Positions 13,803 through 19,193 of a stretch of DNA of 19,193 bases are shown one piece after another. Both the position numbers and the translations under genes were made by a program. The notes beneath the pieces are model-generated. The model did no database searches. It saw only the letters and a list, made by a program, of their open reading frames with translations, and was not told where the DNA came from. The first letter of the stretch is position 1; each line of letters opens with the position of its first letter. The stretch spans positions 1 to 19,193 of the forward strand of contig JBOGVA010000065.1 of assembly GCA_050692195.1 (NCBI GenBank). The letters run 5' to 3'. This DNA is from JBOGVA01 sp050692195. Its GTDB lineage: Bacteria; Actinomycetota; UBA4738.

Positions 13803-15251
13803 GTGTCTCTTCGGGCCCGTCTCCTGATCATGACGGTGGCACTCGTCGCGGTCGGGCTCATCGCTGCCAACATCGCCACCCATCGGTTCCTCTCGTCTTT
13901 CCTCCTGCGTCGCGTGGACGAACAGCTGGTGTCGGCCCGGGTTCCGGCGGCGGCGGCGCTGTCCGTGGAGTGGACCTTCGGTGCGCGTCGCGGGGGGTCC
14001 GGCGTGTTTCTTCCGCCTGGTACCTACGCCGAGCTGCGAGACGCCTCCGGCCGCACGGTGGGGAATGCGGCGGTCTTCGGCTTCGAGTCCGATGCGGGTC
14101 ACCGCCCGCTGCTTCCGCGGAACCTCCCCGGCTCGACCGCGTCGCCTTCGGGGGGCTCCCGTACCTTGACGGCGAGGTCAGCCGGCGGCGGGTCGGACTA
14201 CAGGGTCCTGGCGACTGCCCTTGGCCCGCGGCGGGGAACGCTGGTGGTGGCGATCCCGCTGGGCGACGTAGAAGCGACCCTCCGCCGTCTCGTGACCGGT
14301 GAGGTGGTGGTGAGCGGGATCGTGCTGGTTGCGGTCGCCGGCCTGGCTCTGTGGCTCGTCCGCGTTGGCCTTCGTCCTCTTGCCGGGATCGGCGAGACCG
14401 CCGGGGCGATCGCGGCGGGGGACCTCACCCGGCGAGTGGCGCCGGCAGAGGAGCGGACGGAGGTCGGCCGCCTCGGCCTGGCCCTGAACTCGATGCTCGC
14501 CCAGATCGAGGCCGCCTTCGAGGAGCGCCGCGCGTCCGAAGCGCGCCTTCGCCGGTTCGTCGCGGATGCCTCGCACGAACTGCGCACGCCGTTGACGTCG
14601 ATCCGAGGGTATTCGGAGCTCTTCCGCCGCGGAGCCGACTCGCGTCCAAAGGACCTGGCAATGGCCATGAGCGCCATCGAGGTCGAAGCGTCCCGGATGG
14701 GCGTGCTGGTGGACGACCTGCTCCTGCTTGCCCGGCTCGACCAGGGACGGCCCCTCGAGAGGGAGATGGTGGACCTTGGCCGGATTGCCGCGGATGCCGT
14801 GGAGGGCGCTCGCGCGATCGAACCGGGCCGCCCCATCGACCTCGAGGTCAAGGGGCCGGCGCAGGTGGTCGGTGACGAAGGACGGCTTCGGCAGGTCGTG
14901 GACAACCTGCTGGACAACTGCCGCGTCCACACTCTGGCTGGGACCGCGGTGCGGGTGAGGGTCGAGGCGGACCACGACGATGTCCTGCTGTCGGTGGCGG
15001 ACGACGGACCCGGGCTCTCACCGGAGGTCGCCGGTCGAGTGTTCGAGCGCTTCTACCGAGGGGATCCGGCACGCTCCAGGGAAAAGGGGGGAGCCGGGCT
15101 GGGGCTCTCGATCGTGTGGGCCATCGTCGAGGCCCATGGAGGAACGGTGAGCGCCGCGTCGTCCGGGACCGGGGCAACGTTCGACGTGCGACTGCCTGTT
15201 GGCTCCGGCGATGGGCTCGACTCAGCGGGGTCGGGCTCGCGGCCGAATTGA
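13803..15251 (+). CDS. membrane sensor histidine kinase
   Basis: 482 residues. Order: N-terminal membrane helix (LLIMTVALVAVGLIAANIA), extracytoplasmic sensor of about 130 residues, second membrane helix (VVSGIVLVAVAGLALWLV), HAMP (PLAGIGETAGAIAAGDLTRRV), HisKA with phospho-acceptor His258 in DASHELRTPL, and HATPase_c with N-box VVDNLLDNCRVH, G1 VADDGPGLS, F-box VFERFYRGD and G2 GAGLGLSIV. All catalytic motifs look intact. GTG 13803 is preferred because GGAG at 13794-13797 is correctly spaced for it; GTG 13797 would overlap the regulator stop but has no ribosome site. Partner of the preceding regulator. The sensed signal is not evident. Its last 30 bases overlap the convergent acetyltransferase gene. 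Confidence 0.95.
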   Translation: MSLRARLLIMTVALVAVGLIAANIATHRFLSSFLLRRVDEQLVSARVPAAAALSVEWTFGARRGGSGVFLPPGTYAELRDASGRTVGNAAVFGFESDAGHRPLLPRNLPGSTASPSGGSRTLTARSAGGGSDYRVLATALGPRRGTLVVAIPLGDVEATLRRLVTGEVVVSGIVLVAVAGLALWLVRVGLRPLAGIGETAGAIAAGDLTRRVAPAEERTEVGRLGLALNSMLAQIEAAFEERRASEARLRRFVADASHELRTPLTSIRGYSELFRRGADSRPKDLAMAMSAIEVEASRMGVLVDDLLLLARLDQGRPLEREMVDLGRIAADAVEGARAIEPGRPIDLEVKGPAQVVGDEGRLRQVVDNLLDNCRVHTLAGTAVRVRVEADHDDVLLSVADDGPGLSPEVAGRVFERFYRGDPARSREKGGAGLGLSIVWAIVEAHGGTVSAASSGTGATFDVRLPVGSGDGLDSAGSGSRPN

Positions 15252-15800
15252 CTTGCGCATGACCGGCCGAGTCTCCTTGCGCCGCGCAACCTCTTTGAAT
15301 CCCGCGCGGTCGTACATGCGCTTGGCCCCGAACCACATGAAGTCTGAATGGCTCCTCTCGCTCTTGTCGACCGGATACGGTTCGAGGAGGGTGGCGCCCC
15401 GCGATCGCGCATACTCGATGGCGCCCTTGAGCAACGCTTCGGAAACTCCCCGGCCCCGCGCCCGGGGCTCCACGTACAGGCACACGATCGACCAGACCGG
15501 CTTGTCATCCACGGGCTTCATCACCGGTGAGCGCCGAAGCTTCTCGTAGTCCTCACGCGGCCCGAGCGAGATCCATCCGACCGCGCTCCCACCTTCATAG
15601 CCGATGAGGCCGGGGACGGTTCCGCTAACGACGAGGGATTTCAGAGCTCTCTTGTTCCGCTCGGACGGCCCAGCGCCCCATCCGGTTTTCCGGTAATACA
15701 TGCACCAGCACCCCCGGACGATCGATCCTCCGGGGCGATTGAACAGCTCGACCAGGTCCTTCCAGCGGTCCCTCGTCAGTGGGTGAACTTCGAGCTTCAT
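15222..15800 (-). CDS. GNAT-family N-acetyltransferase
   Basis: 192 residues from ATG 15800, with a GGAG element a few bases upstream on the minus strand. Family marks are the CWCMYYRKTGWG segment of a known GNAT subgroup, AVGWISLGPREDY (strands 2-4), SIVCLYVEPRARGRGVSEALL (strand 4 and the R-x-x-G-x-G/A acetyl-CoA pyrophosphate loop) and FGAKRMYDRAGFKEVARR at the end. It should transfer an acetyl group from acetyl-CoA to an amine; the substrate is unknown. The open frame extends back to 16205 only as a shadow of the upstream gene. It begins 20 bases after the stop of the HTH/extracytoplasmic protein, so the two probably form an operon. Confidence 0.9.
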   Translation of the reverse strand: MKLEVHPLTRDRWKDLVELFNRPGGSIVRGCWCMYYRKTGWGAGPSERNKRALKSLVVSGTVPGLIGYEGGSAVGWISLGPREDYEKLRRSPVMKPVDDKPVWSIVCLYVEPRARGRGVSEALLKGAIEYARSRGATLLEPYPVDKSERSHSDFMWFGAKRMYDRAGFKEVARRKETRPVMRKSIRPRARPR

Positions 15801-15820
15801 GACTCTCCAGGCCGGGAGCC

Positions 15821-17242
15821 TTACTGGTAGATGATGACCTCGGGCTGGGGCTTGAGCCGGAGCACCGCCCGCGGCGTCATCAGGTGCGTGTCCCGCTCGT
15901 AGTAGAGCTTGATCCCGTGATGGAACTTCTTCCTGAACCCTTTCGTGAGCGCTCGGTACTTGGAGATCTTTGTGGGGCGATTCCCGAACCCGTCTACGTC
16001 GATGACGGTCGCCAGGCCGGGACGGATCTTGATGTCGCCCTTGTCCTTGATCATGTCGAGGGTGAACTGGTGGATGATGAACAGCTTCTCGGGCAGGTTG
16101 TATCGGCGGACGATCCCGGCCAGGTAGGCAGACACTTTGTTGATGGTGGCCGCGTCGGTCGATCCGAGATGCTTTCCGGGGACCTGTCCCGGACCGACGT
16201 GCCACTCGGGATCGATGGCCAGTCCGACGTCGGGTTGCCGGAGGTACTTCTCGTAGACCTTCACCTCGGTCATGAAGTCGGAGCGCCCGGGCTGGACGTC
16301 CAGGACGAACAGGATCTTGGCCTCGCGGGCTGCGTCCAGGTATCCACCGATCAGGAAGTCGTCGTGGCGCATCCGGTACATCCCGTCCTCGCCCGGATGG
16401 CCGGAGGCGACCGTCGCGATCAGCTCGAAGGCAGGCAGGACTGGTCTGTCGGGGCGTTCGTACGCGTCGGCCTGCTTCAGGAGTCTCTCCAGCGCTAGGT
16501 CGGGCCCGATGCCGAGGATCCCGAGCCTGTCCGTGCGGGCTGCGCCGTAGAACGCAACGACCCGGTAGTCGGGGAAGATCAGCCGCCCACCGCGGGGAAG
16601 CTCGGGTGGAGGCTCGGGGGAGCTGACCGGCGAAGGGGCCGGCGTCGGCGCATCCCCGCCGGACAGGGCACGGAGGATTGGGTAGCGATAGAGGACTGCC
16701 ATCAAGGGAAGGACCGCAGCGATCACCAGGACCATTGGAGGTAAGCGGCCGAGGCGAGGACGCGACCGGACACGTCGCGCTGGAGAGAGCGAGACCGGGA
16801 CGTGAGCGGGAAGGGGAGGTAAGGACGTCCGCCTTACCGGCCGGGAGCCGCCGAACAGGCGACGCACCCGGGAGCGGGAGCCGATCCGCGGAGGCGGGAG
16901 GATGCGGCTGCTCAGCCGGCTGACCCGCTCCCCAGGGAACCGGAGGTCCGCGGCGGGAGGTGGAGGTTGATTGGCGAGCCCGTGGCGACGTGAGAACTCG
17001 CTCAGGAGGCGATCCTCGTCCAGGCCCAGGTGCTGCGCGTACTCGCGCAGGAAGAAGCGTGCGTAGAGGGGGCTCGGGAACGATTCGATTGAAGCGTCCT
17101 GCTCGAGAGCCTCCAGGTACGCGACGGAGATACGAGTGCTGTCGGCCGCCTGGAGCAGGCTCTCCTCTCGCTGCTCCCGGGCTCGACGGAGGACGGAAGC
17201 AGCACCGGTGATCGAAGCGATGTGATCGGTCTCGCCAGACAC
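15821..17242 (-). CDS. RodZ-like HTH / single membrane helix / large extracytoplasmic domain of unknown function
   Basis: 473 residues. Residues about 13-85 are a RodZ-type helix-turn-helix domain (LRRAREQREESLLQAADSTR, ISVAYLEALEQ, PSPLYARFFLREYAQHLGLD). Residues 90-168 are a Pro/Arg-rich basic linker, 169-187 a membrane helix (MVLVIAAVLPLMAVLYRY) and 198-216 a Pro-rich spacer. Residues 220-473 form a folded domain whose alternating strand/helix pattern suggests a TIM-barrel-like fold: RVVAFYG, PAFELIATVA, ILFVLDVQPGRS, VGLAIDPEWH, KLFIIHQFT, TVIDVDGFG. The C-domain resembles stand-alone actinobacterial lipoproteins of unknown function. In RodZ the HTH binds MreB and the outside part meets the cell wall, so an envelope role is plausible. 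No mre genes are nearby. GTG 17242 is the start with the full HTH; its ribosome site is weak. Confidence 0.8.
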   Translation of the reverse strand: MSGETDHIASITGAASVLRRAREQREESLLQAADSTRISVAYLEALEQDASIESFPSPLYARFFLREYAQHLGLDEDRLLSEFSRRHGLANQPPPPAADLRFPGERVSRLSSRILPPPRIGSRSRVRRLFGGSRPVRRTSLPPLPAHVPVSLSPARRVRSRPRLGRLPPMVLVIAAVLPLMAVLYRYPILRALSGGDAPTPAPSPVSSPEPPPELPRGGRLIFPDYRVVAFYGAARTDRLGILGIGPDLALERLLKQADAYERPDRPVLPAFELIATVASGHPGEDGMYRMRHDDFLIGGYLDAAREAKILFVLDVQPGRSDFMTEVKVYEKYLRQPDVGLAIDPEWHVGPGQVPGKHLGSTDAATINKVSAYLAGIVRRYNLPEKLFIIHQFTLDMIKDKGDIKIRPGLATVIDVDGFGNRPTKISKYRALTKGFRKKFHHGIKLYYERDTHLMTPRAVLRLKPQPEVIIYQ

Positions 17243-17340
17243 GGCACCTGGGGGTCGAAGGCTGACCCGAGTATCGAGAGGGTTGGGCAGACCGTCAACC
17301 CACGAGTCCAGGCTCTGAGTGCCCAGAGCCTGATCCGGGA

Positions 17341-17357
17341 TTGCCGGGTCCCGGCAA
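17341..17357. repeat. perfect 8-bp inverted repeat upstream of the tRNA
   Basis: TTGCCGGG-T-CCCGGCAA. It lies between the divergent HTH-protein gene and the tRNA, about 20 bases before the mature tRNA 5' end. It could be a protein operator for either side, or fold in the tRNA leader. No poly-T follows, so it is not a standard terminator. Confidence 0.5.
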
Positions 17358-17376
17358 CGTACCCTAGAGGGCGCTG

Positions 17377-17448
17377 GGGCGCTTAGCTCAGCGGTAGAGC
17401 GCCGCCCTTACAAGGCGGAGGTCGGTGGTTCGAAACCACCAGCGCCCA
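17377..17448 (+). tRNA. tRNA-Val (anticodon UAC)
   Basis: A full cloverleaf can be drawn. The acceptor stem pairs GGGCGCT with AGCGCCC. The D arm is GCTC/GAGC. The anticodon stem CCGCC/GGCGG encloses loop CTTACAA, so the anticodon is TAC. The T arm GGTGG/CCACC encloses TTCGAAA. The discriminator is A and the CCA end is not encoded. The gene appears functional, so any insertion at its 3' end restored the tRNA sequence. Confidence 0.95.
17427..17448 (+). other. probable attachment site (attL/attB core) in the tRNA 3' end
   Basis: An integrase gene starts 110 bases beyond the tRNA and points away from it, the standard layout of elements integrated at the 3' part of a tRNA gene. The core normally covers the T-arm and acceptor 3' strand. 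The second copy that would prove the boundaries is not in the window. Confidence 0.45.
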
Positions 17449-17557
17449 CGAGATATAAGTGCTGTTCACTGTGCCTAATTGCACCACCATCAGCTCACCG
17501 TGTAGACTCCCGCGCGGCGACGGTGCATAACTTTGCATAACTCTCGAGAGGAGACTG
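17449..17557. other. att-proximal region before the integrase
   Basis: A 109-base gap rich in short symmetric sequence: GTGC-CTAATT-GCAC at 17471-17484; CACCGT at 17496-17501 inverted against ACGGTG at 17520-17525; and a 10-bp palindrome CTCTCGAGAG at 17541-17550 overlapping the integrase ribosome site. These are candidates for integrase/excisionase binding and autoregulation. Confidence 0.4.
17524..17542 (+). repeat. tandem 9-bp direct repeats before the integrase gene
   Basis: TGCATAACT occurs at 17524-17532 and 17534-17542, exactly 10 bases apart, so both face the same side of the helix. Direct repeats next to a tyrosine recombinase gene are typical of arm-type integrase or excisionase sites. 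Confidence 0.5.
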
Positions 17558-18775
17558 GTGGCGGAGAATCGTAAGTGCGAGAGGACTGGGTACCCGGGGA
17601 TCTATCGCGTGAAGAGGCGCGGCAGCAAGGATCGCCTCATGGTCTCATACAGGATCCGCGGGCTAGGTCAGCGGACGAAGACGTTCCGCACGCTTCAGGA
17701 AGCGAAGGAGTTCCAAGCCTCAACTCGGGACCCGATTCGGGCCCAGCAGCTCAAGCGGTTGGCGCGTGGCAAGGTGACGCTCTCGGGGTACTTCCCACTG
17801 TTCTTGGAGCGCCGACGTAACCTCCAGCCCTCGACGCGAGCCAGGTACGAGAGCGTCGGGCGCCTGTACATCGTCGCCGGGCGGCTTGGTCACCTCCGTC
17901 TCTCAGAAATCACCCGCGATGATGTGGAGGCCTGGGTTACGGACTTGGAACGCTCGAATGTTGGCCCGGGCTCGATCGACAAGGCCTATCGAACCTTGCG
18001 TGCCGTCATGGAGTCTGCGGTGCTCGAGGGAAAGACCTTAGTCAACCCTGCGAAACGAATCACCACCCCTCACCTCGTGGGCCGTCAACCCTTTTTCTTG
18101 ACTCCCGACCAGGTCGATTCGATCGCGAATGAGGTTCCTCCGCGACATCGTGCCCTGGTCTACCTCTTGGCGTACACGGGCCTCAGGATCGGGGAGGCCT
18201 CGGCTCTTCGTGTCTGCCGCCTGGACATGCCAAGGCGCCAACTCACGGTGGCGGAAAGCTCTGCGGAAGTAGGAGGCAAGAAGATCACGGGGGAGACGAA
18301 GACGCGTCGGGTCAGGACGGTGGACTTTCCGGAGGAGCTCTCGCTCGAGCTTACCCAGCACTTGGAAAAGTTCGGTACTCGAACGGAATCCGGAGAGCTT
18401 GACCCGAACGGGTTCGTTTTCACTCACGTGGGCGGCGGGCAAATCCGACAGAACAATTGGCGGGCAAGAGTCTTTCAGCCAGCCTGCGCGCGTGCCGGAG
18501 TGCTGCGCAATAGTTTCGAAGGTAGGCGTGAGCCACCGACAGTCCACGACCTCCGACACACGGCGGCCTCTCTGGCCGCTAAGGCTGAATACACCCTCCA
18601 CGAGGTAAAAGAGATGCTGGGGCACACCACCATTAAGACGACTTCGGACTTGTATCTGCATTTGTTCCCGGACTCCAAACGGGAGAAGGCCGAGCGCCTT
18701 GGCGAGCTGATGGCGCGTTCAAGGGCTTCGCGGAGCAAGGTGGTGCCGATACGAGCGGCCAAGGTTGGGGCTTGA
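17558..18775 (+). CDS. int: tyrosine-family site-specific integrase
   Basis: 405 residues. The N-terminus (YPGIYRVKRRGSKDRLMVSYR) is an AP2-like arm-binding DNA domain. Residues about 70-175 form the SAM-like core-binding domain (LSGYFPLFLERRRNLQPSTRARY). The catalytic domain shows Arg210 (TGLRIGEA), the beta-hairpin lysine region (GETKTRRVR), His330 and Arg333 (HDLRHT), His356 (LGHTTIKTT) and nucleophile Tyr366 (SDLYLHL). All catalytic residues are present, so it is likely active. GTG 17558 follows GAGAGGAG. It would integrate or excise the element at the adjacent tRNA-Val. Codon use is less GC-biased than in chromosomal neighbours, in line with horizontal transfer. Confidence 0.95.
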   Translation: MAENRKCERTGYPGIYRVKRRGSKDRLMVSYRIRGLGQRTKTFRTLQEAKEFQASTRDPIRAQQLKRLARGKVTLSGYFPLFLERRRNLQPSTRARYESVGRLYIVAGRLGHLRLSEITRDDVEAWVTDLERSNVGPGSIDKAYRTLRAVMESAVLEGKTLVNPAKRITTPHLVGRQPFFLTPDQVDSIANEVPPRHRALVYLLAYTGLRIGEASALRVCRLDMPRRQLTVAESSAEVGGKKITGETKTRRVRTVDFPEELSLELTQHLEKFGTRTESGELDPNGFVFTHVGGGQIRQNNWRARVFQPACARAGVLRNSFEGRREPPTVHDLRHTAASLAAKAEYTLHEVKEMLGHTTIKTTSDLYLHLFPDSKREKAERLGELMARSRASRSKVVPIRAAKVGA

Positions 18776-18805
18776 TGGAGAAGTTGGCTGCACCGTACAT
18801 CCAGA

Positions 18806-19063
18806 GTGTCTGAAGGAATCCATGAGCTTGTTCATCGGGGGCCAAACAGAGGAATCCTGCCTAGGGCACGTCCCAGCGCTCCTGGTGAACGGAGTTTCCT
18901 AACTGCCGACCAGGTCGCCCACCTCATAGGCGTCAGCCGCAAGACTATCTACGTGCTGGTTGAGCGCGGGCAGCTCGCGTGCTACCGACTTGGGAGGCAG
19001 ATGCGCTTCTCTCGCACGCACCTGGAGGACTTCCTGAGATCGGTCGAGCAAGAAGCTGGATGA
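18806..19063 (+). CDS. excisionase-like helix-turn-helix DNA-binding protein
   Basis: 85 residues from GTG 18806. Residues about 30-85 are a compact winged HTH of the MerR/excisionase type: FLTADQVAHLIGVSRKTIYVLVERGQL (helix-turn-helix), then CYRLGRQMRFSRTHLEDFLRS (wing and helix). This domain acts as a recombination directionality factor or small regulator when placed beside an integrase. The first 28 residues look unstructured and the ribosome site is weak, so the real start may lie later. A 12-codon frame from ATG 18774, overlapping the integrase stop (TGATG), ends at 18812 across this GTG; translational coupling is possible. Lies 30 bases after the integrase. Confidence 0.8.
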   Translation: MSEGIHELVHRGPNRGILPRARPSAPGERSFLTADQVAHLIGVSRKTIYVLVERGQLACYRLGRQMRFSRTHLEDFLRSVEQEAG

Positions 19064-19067
19064 GGCC

Positions 19068-19121
19068 TGTCAATGGCCAACGAGAAGTCCCCACTGGTGG
19101 CCAGTTAAAAGTCCCCACCCC
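19068..19121 (-). mobile_element. probable terminus of an IS21-type insertion sequence with two 24-bp repeat units
   Basis: TGGCCA followed five bases later by AAGTCCCCAC occurs at 19074-19094 and again at 19098-19118, a 24-base period. Read outward on the minus strand, the region ends ...TGGCCATTGACA at 19068, fitting the ACA-3'/TGT-5' ends of IS21-family elements, which carry several such repeats for transposase binding. The AAGTCCCCAC/TGGCCA combination matches what I remember of actinobacterial IS21 ends; I cannot confirm it without a search. The element would extend beyond the window's right edge and sits five bases after the excisionase stop. Confidence 0.5.
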
Positions 19122-19129
19122 CCAAGCGA

Positions 19130-19193
19130 TCAGGCTGTTCTCCGGCGGCCACCTCCTCGCTGTCTGGCCTCCCGCATCCGGAAGGACTCTCCT
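19130..19193 (-). CDS. possible C-terminal tail of an IstB-type helper ATPase (partial)
   Basis: On the minus strand the last 63 bases read GESFRMREARQRGGGRRRTA and stop (TGA, 19132-19130). IstB proteins often end in a GxSxRxRE-like strand followed by a basic tail. The orientation, with the stop just inside the IS end, fits. Only 20 residues are visible, so this is a suggestion. Confidence 0.35.
   Translation of the reverse strand, partial: GESFRMREARQRGGGRRRTA

Noticed and set aside
15801..16205. Acetyltransferase as a fusion with the upstream frame
   Set aside because: The 5' extension of the frame is a shadow of the HTH/extracytoplasmic gene; GNAT homology begins right at ATG 15800 with its own ribosome site.
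19074..19121. CRISPR-like repeat units at the right end
   Set aside because: Only two adjacent imperfect 24-base units with no spacers; better explained as an insertion-sequence end.

Overview
This is a high-GC window with many GTG starts, strong AAGGAGG-type ribosome binding sites, DrrAB-type exporters, a standalone OLD-type TOPRIM protein and a HAIR-like operator before lon. Together these point to an actinobacterial chromosome, probably a poorly sampled or uncultured lineage. This is inference from gene families and base composition; there is no marker gene for firm placement.

Layout. Positions 1-1824 hold the 3' part of a class III cyclase-like/AAA ATPase regulator that seems to have lost catalytic residues and its C-terminal repeats. 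Next come a SnoaL-like small protein (+) and a standalone TOPRIM protein (-) that converge. From 3464 to 8444 there are two paralogous DrrAB-type ABC exporter pairs. The first is followed by two different VOC/glyoxalase-fold genes. A small basic Rho-N/SAP-like gene (-) sits between the cassettes, and a 98-residue protein of unknown function follows the second. A secreted CapA-family protein (-) then diverges from the ATP-dependent protease Lon, whose upstream region carries a HAIR-like inverted repeat. After lon come a short membrane-anchored SHOCT protein, an OmpR-type response regulator and its histidine kinase, co-directional and nearly contiguous. The kinase converges with a GNAT acetyltransferase (-). 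That gene lies just downstream of an unusual protein joining a RodZ-like HTH domain, one membrane helix and a large extracytoplasmic domain of unknown function.

The right end changes character. A complete tRNA-Val(UAC) at 17377-17448 is followed after about 110 bases by a tyrosine integrase and then an excisionase-like HTH protein. This is the usual arrangement for the attachment end of an integrative element inserted at a tRNA 3' end. Just after the excisionase gene there are two 24-base repeat units that look like the end of an IS21-type insertion sequence, and the window edge on the minus strand reads like the C-terminal tail of its helper ATPase. The second attachment site and the cargo of the integrated element lie outside the window.

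Most of the chromosomal part is readable as known families. The least explained items are the HTH-membrane-extracytoplasmic fusion protein, the decayed cyclase-ATPase, and the duplicated exporter/VOC neighbourhood. I saw no CRISPR array, no rRNA and no complete multi-gene defence system.
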